6,679 nucleotides of DNA from Tannerella sp. (lineage in GTDB: Bacteria; Bacteroidota; Bacteroidia; Bacteroidales; Tannerellaceae). Of this stretch, positions 1 to 6,432 are shown in pieces. Both the position numbers and the translations under genes were made by a program. The stretch is from NCBI GenBank assembly GCA_031279875.1, contig JAITHS010000072.1:1-6679 (forward strand). Direction: 5' to 3'. Within the stretch, counting starts at the first letter, position 1. Each line of letters starts with the position of its first letter. The notes under the pieces were generated by a model. That model ran no database searches and was not told where the DNA came from. It saw only the letters and a program-made list of their open reading frames with translations.

Positions 1-84
1 AGTAACCGAAACCTCTACGAGCCAGTTTTCAGAGCCTTGTAAGTGCTCTTCCACAAGTGTACTAACTATCTTTCTTTCAATCAT
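1..84 (-). CDS. rimP: Ribosome maturation factor RimP, N-terminal fragment (runs off the left edge)
   Basis: Reading leftward from the ATG at 84-82 gives 28 codons, starting MIERKIVSTLVEEHLQG and continuing with SENWLVEVSVT, with no stop before the window edge. From memory this matches the start of Bacteroidales RimP proteins, which begin MIEK/R and carry a Val-Glu-Glu helix, then a FLV-E/D-V strand at about residues 21-27. RimP is a cytoplasmic factor that binds the free 30S subunit and is needed for its late maturation. In Bacteroidota it is usually followed by nusA and infB, which would lie left of the window. The start is supported by a canonical promoter about 65 bases upstream (150-181) and by the usual lack of a Shine-Dalgarno sequence. 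It is divergent from the large transporter gene. Only the first fifth or so of the protein is visible, so the call rests on a short stretch. Confidence 0.82.
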   Translation of the reverse strand, partial: MIERKIVSTLVEEHLQGSENWLVEVSVT

Positions 85-97
85 ATAATTATGCGAC

Positions 98-123
98 AAA
101 GGGGAAGCCTAACGCCCCCCTTT
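98..123 (-). promoter_or_regulatory. Hairpin in the rimP leader
   Basis: AAAGGGG at 98-104 pairs perfectly with CCCCTTT at 117-123, giving a 7-bp stem around a 12-base loop. It lies between the predicted rimP transcription start (near 143) and the rimP ATG, so it would form in the rimP 5' leader. No T-run follows the stem on the minus strand, which argues against a terminator. A role in leader stability or translation control is inference only. Confidence 0.4.
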
Positions 124-149
124 ATCTTCAATTTCGTCTAAATCGGCTG

Positions 150-181
150 CAAAGATACGAATAATTTTCTTAATATACAAA
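150..181 (-). promoter_or_regulatory. Bacteroidota-type promoter for rimP
   Basis: On the minus strand a -33 element TTTG (181-178) is followed after exactly 20 bases by a -7 element TATCTTTG (157-150). This fits the TTTG-N19-21-TAnnTTTG consensus of the Bacteroidota primary sigma factor. The transcription start should lie near 143-145, leaving a leader of about 60 bases before the rimP ATG. The -7 box and the first transcribed bases are repeated exactly at 6324-6342. Confidence 0.8.
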
Positions 182-200
182 AAAAAAACGATTTTTTTTT
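179..200. repeat. A10/T9 palindromic tract between divergent genes
   Basis: Ten A residues (179-188), then CGA, then nine T residues (192-200) form a near-perfect A/T palindrome. Viewed from rimP it sits at and just upstream of the -33 box, where an A/T-rich UP-like element would stimulate transcription. It also lies in the presumed promoter region of the divergent transporter gene. I find no TAnnTTTG box on the plus strand between here and 286, so the promoter of the transporter unit is not identified. Confidence 0.45.
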
Positions 201-285
201 ATTGAAAGGACCTTACTTGCCATAAAATCAAAAAAAATCTCACCCCGATTAAACCTTACGACAAGTATCAAGTCAAAGCAAAGCA

Positions 286-3200
286 ATGAACTTTTTGCTT
301 ACTAAACGCATAACGATTTCGATGCTGTTTATTTCGCTGACCCTGCTTGGGTATGTGTCATATAAGCAGTTGCCCGTTGAGTTGCTTCCGAATGCCGAAC
401 TGCCGATGCTTGCCGTTCAGGTTAATGCACCCCGCGAGATGGACCCGTCATATATTGAACAGGAGGCTGTTATACCTATCGAAGGAGCCATCAATTCCGT
501 CGGCGGCATCGACGAAATGACGTCGCAAATCAACAGCCGCAACGCTACTATCAGCGTCAGTTTTAAGACGAGTGTCAATTTTAAGGCAGTCTCGTTACGC
601 CTCGAAGAAAAGATGAAAGAGGTTAAAGAAAACCTGCCCGACGGTTTTACCGTCAGAGTACAGAAGGCCAACGTAACATCGATTACGGGGACATCGTTTA
701 TGACCCTGCAAGTACGCGGTTCCGGCGGCGTTGACAGGGTCAGAAACATTGTCGATGAAGATGTAGCGAAACATCTTGAAAACATCGACGGAGTAGCGGC
801 CGTCAACGTATTCGGCGGTCGTCAGAAAGCAATTGAGGTAAGGCTCGACAAAGACGCCTGTAAAGCTCTCAATATCACTACTTCGCGCGTAAGCCAGCTG
901 CTCAACGCCAATGCACAAAACAAAGTCTATTCCGGCAATGTGATCGACAAGACAAATCTGTATTTCGTGCATGTCAGTTCGGCATACTCCAAAGTATCCG
1001 ATTTGGAAAATATTGTAGTAGCTCCCGGCCCTGTGTTACTCAAAGACGTGGCGACGGTATTTTTCGACCTCAAAGAAGAAACGTCATACAGCCGCGTCAA
1101 CGGCAAAGAAGCGATAAGCGTCTCGTTAGTAAACGATTCGCAAGTAAACCTTATCGAACTGTCGCACAAGACCCGCAAAGTACTCGACGACCTCAACGAA
1201 AGGCTCAAATCTTTAGATATTGAAATAGTAGTCGATTCCGACAACGCCGAGACGATGGAAGAAAACATCAACCAAATAATCGACCTCGCTCTGATAGGCG
1301 GTTTGCTGGCAATATTCGTACTGTGGTTCTTCCTCAAAAACCTGCGATTAGTATTTTTCATCGCCCTGTCGATACCTATCTCCGTTTATGCGGCGTTTAA
1401 CTTCTTCTATGCGGCAGGCATCTCAATAAACTCTCTCACGCTTGTAGGCATGGCGCTGGCTGTGGGGATGCTGCTCGACAACAGTATAGTAGTGTTAGAA
1501 AATGTCTATCGACTGTCGGGCAGCGGCATGAGTCCCGACAAGTCCGTCATTCAAGGCACTACCGAAGTATGGCGCTCAATAGTAGCCTCCACCCTGACAA
1601 CCGTAACAGTGTTTTTGCCGTTCGTTTTTACCGACAATTTCCTCATCAAACTCATCGGCGACCACATCGGAGTATCGATAATTTCAACCCTCTGCGTATC
1701 AATGGCTGTGGCATTGCTCTTTATCCCTATGATAGCATACGGCATTTTGAAACGCAAAAACCACAACAGCGTATTTTACGAAAAGATATCGATAGGTCAG
1801 CGACCGGTGCAGATATATCTCGTATTACTCAAAACATGTATGCGCAGTCCGGCAGCAGTAGTTTTCGGCGCTATTGCAGTATTGTTTATCACCCTCATCG
1901 CATCGCTTGCAACTACGGTGAGACAAAACCGCGATGTCGATTCCGACCGTTTCATGGTTTATGTAACGATGCCCACCGGCAGCACGCTCGAAAATACCGA
2001 CAAATTAGTACGCACACTCGAAGAACGTCTTGCCGAAATACCCGAAAAAAAGGATATCATAGCCCGTATCAATGAAGAAGAAGCAACATTGACGATAGTA
2101 TTGCGCGAAGACTACAAAGACGTCGCCAACCGCACGCTGCCGGAAATAAAAGCCGACGTACAATCCAAAATGCCGAATGCCAACAATGCGCAGATAACAG
2201 TTTCAAACGCTATGGGCGGCGGCAACCGTAACGTCGGCGGTAACAATTTGAGCGGTATGGTTAATTTTATGAGCATGCTCGGCATAGGCGAAAATCAAGA
2301 ACGCATCAAGATAAAAGGTTCCGACTTCGAGATGATGCAACTTGTGGCCGAAGATATACGCTATAATCTTGACGAACAGGAATGTATAACGAGTTCGCGG
2401 GTATCATACACCGGTCGTCAGCCGGAAATAAAACTCAATTTCGACCAAGTATTGCTCAATTCCTACGACATTACGCGCAACAACATAACACAAGGGCTTG
2501 CGGAACTCAATCGCGAATACTCTTCGGGCACAAAATTTAAGGTTGACGATGAAGAATACGACATCATAATACGCGACAAAACGCCCGAAGAGGAAGAAGA
2601 AGAAGCCCGCAAACAGAAAACCATCGACGATTTGAAAGCAGTCAGGATACTCAACTCCGCCGGCGGCACACACATCCTTACCGACCTTACCAAGATTAAT
2701 AAAGGTTACGGGCGGGCGCGCATAACCCGCGTTAATCAAGACAAACAGATCGACGTCCGCTATACCTTTGACCGTGCGGCACAGCAGTCGAAAGAACTGC
2801 TCGAAGGCTATCGCACAGAGATCGACGACCTTATAGCCGCCTACAACCTGCCCGCCGGTATAGCCATTGAAGTTATCCACGAAGAAGACACGTTTGCGGA
2901 ATTTAAATTCCTGATTTTCGCCGCTTTCATAATGATATTCATCATTCTGGCAATCGTTTTCGAATCAGTTACGACGCCTTTCGTGCTGCTCTTCACTATC
3001 CCTCTGGCGGCGATAGGTTCGCTGCTGGCACTGCTCATTACCGGCAACAGTCTTATCAGCGCCAACACCCTGACCGGCTTCCTGATACTGCTCGGAGTAG
3101 TAGTCAACAACGGCATCATACTTATTGATTATTCCAACATACTGCGCAAACGCGGCTATCGGCGTGAGCGGGCGCTGATGATGGCGGGACTCTCGCGCAG

Positions 3201-4986
3201 ACGACCAATCCTTATCACCAGCATAACAACTATCATAGCCATGTTTCCGCTTGCCATGGGCGACAACGAGTACTCCGGCGCCATAGGAGCGCCTTTTGCC
3301 ATTACCGTTATCGGCGGCTTGGCGTTCTCTACTCTGCTCACTCTCCTTATAATACCGACGGTTTGCATGGGTCTCGAAAACACTCTCGCCCGGTATCGCA
3401 CTCTGTCGATACAAATGAAACTCTTCCATCTCGCCGTTTTAATCGCCGGAAGTCTCTATATATGGTTTAACGTCGATGAACTGATCTACCAGTGCCTCTA
3501 TCTCATAGCCCTTGTGATAGCAATTCCGGGTGTTACGTTCTTTGCGCAAACGTCGCTGCGACGCGCCAAAGCCGACGTTATCGACCCCAACGCACCTATC
3601 CACATCGTTATCAGCAATTTGGTAAAGATATACGACCGTTCGGGACGTTTCGTCCGACAATGGAACAGCGGAACGTTGCTGCAACGGCATCTCGGCCTGA
3701 CAACAGAATATCATTCGTGGAAAGATTTCATCAGCCTATCGTGGCAATCAGGGATATGGGGGTTCGGATTTTATTTCACCTACATCTATCTCGAAGACAA
3801 GATGTGGATATTCCTGCTCACTTTCGGCTTATATGCCTCCGCAATATTCCTGTGGCGCAGGGTCAGAGCATTTCTTTTTCACAAATTTCCGGACAGTAAG
3901 ACTGTTAAATATCTTAACCGCTTTGTTTTCTGGCTCTTACCGTCGCTATGCCTTACCGGTTTCTACTTGAAATTGGAAAATACGTATCTTGTCGCCGTTG
4001 TCGGTTTCCTCTGGCTATGCGGTATAATAATCTATATATCATCATCTTATCTCTATTCCCGAAATATTAAAATCGAAAGAATAACAGGTCGTCATGCCGG
4101 CTTCAAAAAAGGTTATTTCCGAATGGTTAAGAGTATTCCGATTATCGGAAAGCGGTTGCGTCCGTTTAAAGCGCTCAAAGGTATCTCGTTTGAAATCAAA
4201 ACAGGTATGTTCGGCTTGCTCGGACCTAACGGCGCAGGCAAATCAACCTTTATGCGCATCATAACCGGTATTCTCGAACAGAGCTACGGCTCGATATGGA
4301 TAAACGGTCTCGATACTCTCAAATATCGCGAAGAATTGCAAAGTCTTATCGGCTTTCTGCCGCAGGAGTTCGGTACATACGAAAATATGAGCGCATCGGA
4401 GTTTCTTGACTATCAGGCAATAATGAAAGGCTTGATAGATACTCGCATGAGAGCCGACAGAATAGAGTATGTATTGAAATCGGTTCACATGTGGGAACGT
4501 AAGGATGATAAAATCGGCTCGTTTTCGGGCGGTATGAAGCAGCGCATAGGTATAGCGTTGATACTGTTACACTTGCCGCGTATCCTTGTGGTTGACGAGC
4601 CTACGGCAGGTCTCGACCCGCGTGAACGTATCCGCTTCCGCAACCTGCTTGTAGAATTGAGCCGCGACCGTATCGTGATATTCTCAACACATATCATTGA
4701 AGATATTTCGAGTTCGTGTAATCAAGTTGTCGTTATCAACAAAGGCGAGTTGAAGTATTTCGGCGTGCCTGAAAAGATGATAGACATGGCAATCGGTAAG
4801 GTGTGGACTTTCCGCATCGACAAAGAAGCGTTTGAGCAGTTAGACAAGTCGATGGTAGTCCATAACATTCAGGAAGGTGATATGATAAAAGTACGCTATC
4901 TGTCGCTGACGCCGCCCAAGCCAGACGCCGAAGCTGCCGAAGCCAATCTGGAAGATGCGTATCTGTGTTTATTGAAAAATCTTTGA
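286..4986 (+). CDS. RND efflux permease fused to a six-helix linker and a C-terminal ABC-2-type ATPase domain
   Basis: One 1566-codon frame. Residues 1-1030 are a full-length RND permease of the AcrB/SwrC kind: TM1 about 9-27, first periplasmic porter loop 28-332, TM2-TM6 about 333-487, TM7 about 522-544, second loop 545-874, TM8-TM12 about 875-1027. Residues 1045-1257 hold about six extra hydrophobic segments. Residues 1290-1500 are an ABC ATPase: Walker A GPNGAGKST at 1313-1321, Q-loop Q1360, signature FSGGM at 1413-1417, Walker B ILVVDE with E1438, D-loop AGLDP at 1441-1445, H-loop H1469. All ATPase residues are present, so it should hydrolyse ATP. In TM4, AcrB's Asp-Asp pair is D398-N399, and AcrB K940 is N941. 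The ATG is the first start after an in-frame TAA at 250-252. Likely an inner-membrane exporter; substrate unknown. It is probably co-transcribed with the ABC-2 permease 22 bases downstream. No adaptor or outer-membrane channel gene is adjacent. Confidence 0.9.
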   Translation: MNFLLTKRITISMLFISLTLLGYVSYKQLPVELLPNAELPMLAVQVNAPREMDPSYIEQEAVIPIEGAINSVGGIDEMTSQINSRNATISVSFKTSVNFKAVSLRLEEKMKEVKENLPDGFTVRVQKANVTSITGTSFMTLQVRGSGGVDRVRNIVDEDVAKHLENIDGVAAVNVFGGRQKAIEVRLDKDACKALNITTSRVSQLLNANAQNKVYSGNVIDKTNLYFVHVSSAYSKVSDLENIVVAPGPVLLKDVATVFFDLKEETSYSRVNGKEAISVSLVNDSQVNLIELSHKTRKVLDDLNERLKSLDIEIVVDSDNAETMEENINQIIDLALIGGLLAIFVLWFFLKNLRLVFFIALSIPISVYAAFNFFYAAGISINSLTLVGMALAVGMLLDNSIVVLENVYRLSGSGMSPDKSVIQGTTEVWRSIVASTLTTVTVFLPFVFTDNFLIKLIGDHIGVSIISTLCVSMAVALLFIPMIAYGILKRKNHNSVFYEKISIGQRPVQIYLVLLKTCMRSPAAVVFGAIAVLFITLIASLATTVRQNRDVDSDRFMVYVTMPTGSTLENTDKLVRTLEERLAEIPEKKDIIARINEEEATLTIVLREDYKDVANRTLPEIKADVQSKMPNANNAQITVSNAMGGGNRNVGGNNLSGMVNFMSMLGIGENQERIKIKGSDFEMMQLVAEDIRYNLDEQECITSSRVSYTGRQPEIKLNFDQVLLNSYDITRNNITQGLAELNREYSSGTKFKVDDEEYDIIIRDKTPEEEEEEARKQKTIDDLKAVRILNSAGGTHILTDLTKINKGYGRARITRVNQDKQIDVRYTFDRAAQQSKELLEGYRTEIDDLIAAYNLPAGIAIEVIHEEDTFAEFKFLIFAAFIMIFIILAIVFESVTTPFVLLFTIPLAAIGSLLALLITGNSLISANTLTGFLILLGVVVNNGIILIDYSNILRKRGYRRERALMMAGLSRRRPILITSITTIIAMFPLAMGDNEYSGAIGAPFAITVIGGLAFSTLLTLLIIPTVCMGLENTLARYRTLSIQMKLFHLAVLIAGSLYIWFNVDELIYQCLYLIALVIAIPGVTFFAQTSLRRAKADVIDPNAPIHIVISNLVKIYDRSGRFVRQWNSGTLLQRHLGLTTEYHSWKDFISLSWQSGIWGFGFYFTYIYLEDKMWIFLLTFGLYASAIFLWRRVRAFLFHKFPDSKTVKYLNRFVFWLLPSLCLTGFYLKLENTYLVAVVGFLWLCGIIIYISSSYLYSRNIKIERITGRHAGFKKGYFRMVKSIPIIGKRLRPFKALKGISFEIKTGMFGLLGPNGAGKSTFMRIITGILEQSYGSIWINGLDTLKYREELQSLIGFLPQEFGTYENMSASEFLDYQAIMKGLIDTRMRADRIEYVLKSVHMWERKDDKIGSFSGGMKQRIGIALILLHLPRILVVDEPTAGLDPRERIRFRNLLVELSRDRIVIFSTHIIEDISSSCNQVVVINKGELKYFGVPEKMIDMAIGKVWTFRIDKEAFEQLDKSMVVHNIQEGDMIKVRYLSLTPPKPDAEAAEANLEDAYLCLLKNL

Positions 4987-5008
4987 AAAGTCATTTAAAC
5001 AACAAGCA

Positions 5009-5713
5009 ATGAAACAATATTTAATCGTCATATCTCGCGTTGTACGCTATAACCTCAAAATAATTTTTGCGGGCAAGTTTTTTTGGTTTATGCTTGCGGC
5101 GTTCGGATTTTTCGCATTCTTTATGTTCAACACTGCGTGGGAGCGCGAAGAAGTAAGCGAAGCAACGATCTACAATCTGCTACTTTTCCCCTGTCTGCTG
5201 CTGATATTCTACCCCGTAGTGTTCGGCATCCAAAACGATGAAGACAACCGTATCCTCGAAATCATCTTCGGCATCCCCAACTATCGCTATAAAATATGGG
5301 GCGTCAGGATGCTGATGGTTTACGTATCAAACTATTTCATATTAGTGCTTTTTGCTTATATATCCCGCTTTTTGTTATATCCCGTCAACAGTTTCGAGAT
5401 GTCGGCACAACTGATATTCCCGATGCTGTTTTTCGGTAATCTGGCATTCATGTTTTCGACCATCACCCGCAGCGGCAACGGTACGGCGGTAGTGATGATA
5501 ATAATCGGCTTGCTGTTCTTTATATTAAGCGATGCGCTAAGAAATTCGTACTGGAACGTTTTTATCAATCCGTTCCGTATCCCGACAAATATACACCCTC
5601 TAATATGGTCGGAAACGCTGATGAAAAGCCGCATCTTCCTCTTTTTAGGCGGTATAGTATGGCTGATGGCGGGCTTGCTGAATCTCCAAAAAAGAGAAAA
5701 ATTTATGGGATAA
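5009..5713 (+). CDS. ABC-2 type transporter permease subunit
   Basis: A 234-residue inner-membrane protein with six predicted membrane segments at about 22-41, 54-73, 100-118, 133-151, 158-174 and 208-225. Between the second and third lies NDEDNRILEIIFGIPNYRYK (76-95), which fits the conserved ABC-2 pattern in which an E-x-G/R-TLE motif is followed by a Pro and basic residues before the next helix. Proteins of this family dimerise and pair with a separate CcmA/NatA-type ATPase to export lipids, drugs, polysaccharides or ions. The only ATPase here is the C-terminal domain of the preceding gene, 22 bases upstream, so the two probably form one complex. The ATG at 5009 has no Shine-Dalgarno sequence, as is usual for this phylum. 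The protein is at the short end of the family but shows no sign of truncation. Substrate cannot be inferred. Confidence 0.82.
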   Translation: MKQYLIVISRVVRYNLKIIFAGKFFWFMLAAFGFFAFFMFNTAWEREEVSEATIYNLLLFPCLLLIFYPVVFGIQNDEDNRILEIIFGIPNYRYKIWGVRMLMVYVSNYFILVLFAYISRFLLYPVNSFEMSAQLIFPMLFFGNLAFMFSTITRSGNGTAVVMIIIGLLFFILSDALRNSYWNVFINPFRIPTNIHPLIWSETLMKSRIFLFLGGIVWLMAGLLNLQKREKFMG

Positions 5714-5745
5714 TTTGCATATATGAAAAATTATCCGTACCTTTG
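5714..5745 (+). promoter_or_regulatory. Bacteroidota-type promoter for rpsO
   Basis: The -33 element TTTG (5714-5717) and the -7 element TACCTTTG (5738-5745) are separated by exactly 20 bases, an ideal match to the Bacteroidota consensus. The -33 box begins at the base after the permease stop codon (5711-5713). Transcription should start near 5750, giving an A/T-rich leader of about 40 bases. I see no terminator between the permease gene and this promoter, so upstream transcripts may also read into rpsO. Confidence 0.85.
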
Positions 5746-5789
5746 CGCCCGCTTATATAACATGATATTAATTTATTAAAGTATTTTTT

Positions 5790-6065
5790 ATGTATTTAGA
5801 CACAGCTAAAAAGGAAGAACTTTTCAGTAAATACGGAAAAGCCAAATCCGCCACCGACACCGGCTCCGCAGAAAGCCAAATCGCATTGTTCACGTTCCGT
5901 ATCAATCATCTTACGGAACATTTGAAGAAAAACCATAAGGATTATAACACATCCCGCGCATTGAAGATGCTCGTCGGTAAGCGTCGCCGTCTGCTCGACT
6001 ATCTGATAGACATCGACATCACCCGCTACCGCGCTATCATCAAAGAACTTGGTATCAGAAAGTAA
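5790..6065 (+). CDS. rpsO: 30S ribosomal protein S15
   Basis: A 91-residue protein of the expected length that matches S15 from end to end. S15 is an early-binding protein of the small-subunit platform; it contacts the 16S rRNA three-way junction and supports a bridge to 23S rRNA. Recognisable family motifs are TDTGSAE (22-28), the NHLTEHLKKNHKD segment (39-51) with the conserved His and Asp residues that contact rRNA, LVGKRRRLLDYL (61-72) and the basic C-terminus ELGIRK. The Bacteroidales S15 sequences I remember are about 89 residues; the two extra residues seem to lie in GKAKSATD near position 20. It has its own promoter and a strong terminator, so it is probably a single-gene transcript. 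The predicted leader of about 40 bases is A/T-rich, and I see no obvious S15 autoregulatory structure in it. Confidence 0.97.
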   Translation: MYLDTAKKEELFSKYGKAKSATDTGSAESQIALFTFRINHLTEHLKKNHKDYNTSRALKMLVGKRRRLLDYLIDIDITRYRAIIKELGIRK

Positions 6066-6091
6066 CCCTAATTAAGAATGGATGATTAGAT

Positions 6092-6134
6092 GCCATCGCC
6101 CCGCGTTTTCGGACATGGGGTGATGGCTTTTTTT
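6092..6134 (+). terminator. Rho-independent terminator of rpsO
   Basis: GCCATCGCCCC (6092-6102) pairs with GGGGTGATGGC (6117-6127) over 11 base pairs, with one G-U wobble. Seven T residues follow directly (6128-6134). The stem begins 27 bases after the rpsO stop codon. The strong GC stem and the adjoining T-run make this a confident call. Confidence 0.93.
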
Positions 6135-6139
6135 ATGCC

Positions 6140-6180
6140 CCAAACCCTTGCAGTGGTTTTAAACCCTGCAAGCGGTTTGG
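6140..6180. repeat. Long imperfect palindrome after the rpsO terminator
   Basis: CCAAACC (6140-6146) pairs with GGTTTGG (6174-6180) and CTTGCAG (6147-6153) pairs with CTGCAAG (6166-6172). One C (6173) is bulged, and an inner GGTT/AACC stem can also form. The result is a cruciform-like hairpin of about 14-18 base pairs without a T-run. It could be a REP-like intergenic repeat or a backup transcription or RNA-processing barrier. I cannot tell which without genome-wide copies. Confidence 0.6.
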
Positions 6181-6295
6181 AGAAAGCAGACGATGCGTAT
6201 TTTTCCATACAATACCGATTAATAAAGGAGTTTTCGCATGATTTAAATATTAATTCTCCCTTTCCTTAACATCATTTATGTTTTTTTAACTACGA

Positions 6296-6332
6296 CAAAG
6301 ATACAACCTATTATAAATTAGTTGTATCTTTG
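6296..6332. promoter_or_regulatory. 12-bp perfect inverted repeat with opposed -7 boxes
   Basis: CAAAGATACAAC (6296-6307) and GTTGTATCTTTG (6321-6332) are perfect reverse complements around a 13-base A/T-rich spacer. Each arm contains TATCTTTG, a Bacteroidota -7 element: on the plus strand at 6325-6332 and on the minus strand at 6303-6296. The plus-strand box is well placed for the downstream gene, about 100 bases before its ATG. Neither direction shows a TTTG -33 box at the usual 19-21-base spacing, so activity may depend on a regulator bound to the symmetric repeat. Confidence 0.6.
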
Positions 6333-6342
6333 CAGCCGATTT
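6324..6342 (+). repeat. 19-base copy of the rimP promoter core
   Basis: GTATCTTTGCAGCCGATTT here is identical to the minus strand of 140-158 in the rimP promoter. It covers the -7 box and roughly the first transcribed bases. The two copies are in opposite orientation and over 6 kb apart. Part of the match is explained by promoter consensus; the CAGCCGATTT part is not. Confidence 0.7.
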
Positions 6343-6358
6343 GTAGGAGAAAACTCAA

Positions 6359-6413
6359 AGGCTCTTCGGTTTTGTCTGAAAAATCAAAGAAAAATTTAAT
6401 TTTTGAGGAGCCT
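6359..6413 (+). promoter_or_regulatory. Long-range hairpin in the leader of the surface-protein gene
   Basis: AGGCTCTTCGG (6359-6369) can pair with TTTGAGGAGCCT (within 6402-6413) over 11 pairs: eight Watson-Crick and three G-U. A second perfect A/T palindrome, AAAAATT-T-AATTTTT (6390-6404), overlaps and would compete with the right arm. The structure ends 19 bases before the ATG at 6433, so it could affect translation. It matches no riboswitch I know. Confidence 0.4.
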
Positions 6414-6432
6414 CTAATAAACTTTATAAGTT

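Larger units (their letters stand above)
6066..6432. other. Intergenic region between rpsO and the surface-protein gene
   Basis: I see no protein gene, tRNA or rRNA in these 367 bases. In order they hold the rpsO terminator (6092-6134), an imperfect palindrome (6140-6180), an A/T-rich stretch in which I recognise nothing (6181-6295), a 12-base inverted repeat carrying opposed -7 boxes (6296-6332), and a structured leader with a hairpin at 6359-6413 that leads into the ATG at 6433. Confidence 0.7.

Noticed and set aside
98..123. Bidirectional terminator between rimP and the transporter gene
   Set aside because: The hairpin lacks a T-run on either strand and lies downstream of the rimP promoter in its own leader, where a constitutive terminator would block expression.
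2581..2610. Glu-coding GAA/GAG run as an unstable microsatellite
   Set aside because: Only six Glu codons with mixed GAA and GAG, in an acidic loop of the second periplasmic domain; too short and imperfect to suggest slippage.
417..3119. Several minus-strand and alternate-frame open frames of 70-160 codons across the transporter gene
   Set aside because: They overlap a well-conserved RND coding frame, have composition typical of antisense shadows (Arg/Ser/Ile-rich or low complexity), and show no family motif or promoter of their own.
3492..3899. A 135-codon plus-strand frame in the linker region, considered as a sign of a frameshift
   Set aside because: The translation is rich in Arg, Gln, His and Pro and unlike any membrane protein, whereas the main frame keeps clear hydrophobic segments through this stretch.
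3373..4153. Fusion as the result of a simple lost stop codon between adjacent genes
   Set aside because: A lost stop would normally leave a short junction followed by a typical ATPase start. Instead there are about 250 residues with six membrane segments and consistent topology. Not excluded, but less likely.
6296..6332. Invertible (phase-variable) promoter flanked by inverted repeats
   Set aside because: The spacer is only 13 bases, and each arm carries its own -7 box, so inversion would not change promoter orientation. No recombinase gene is in view.
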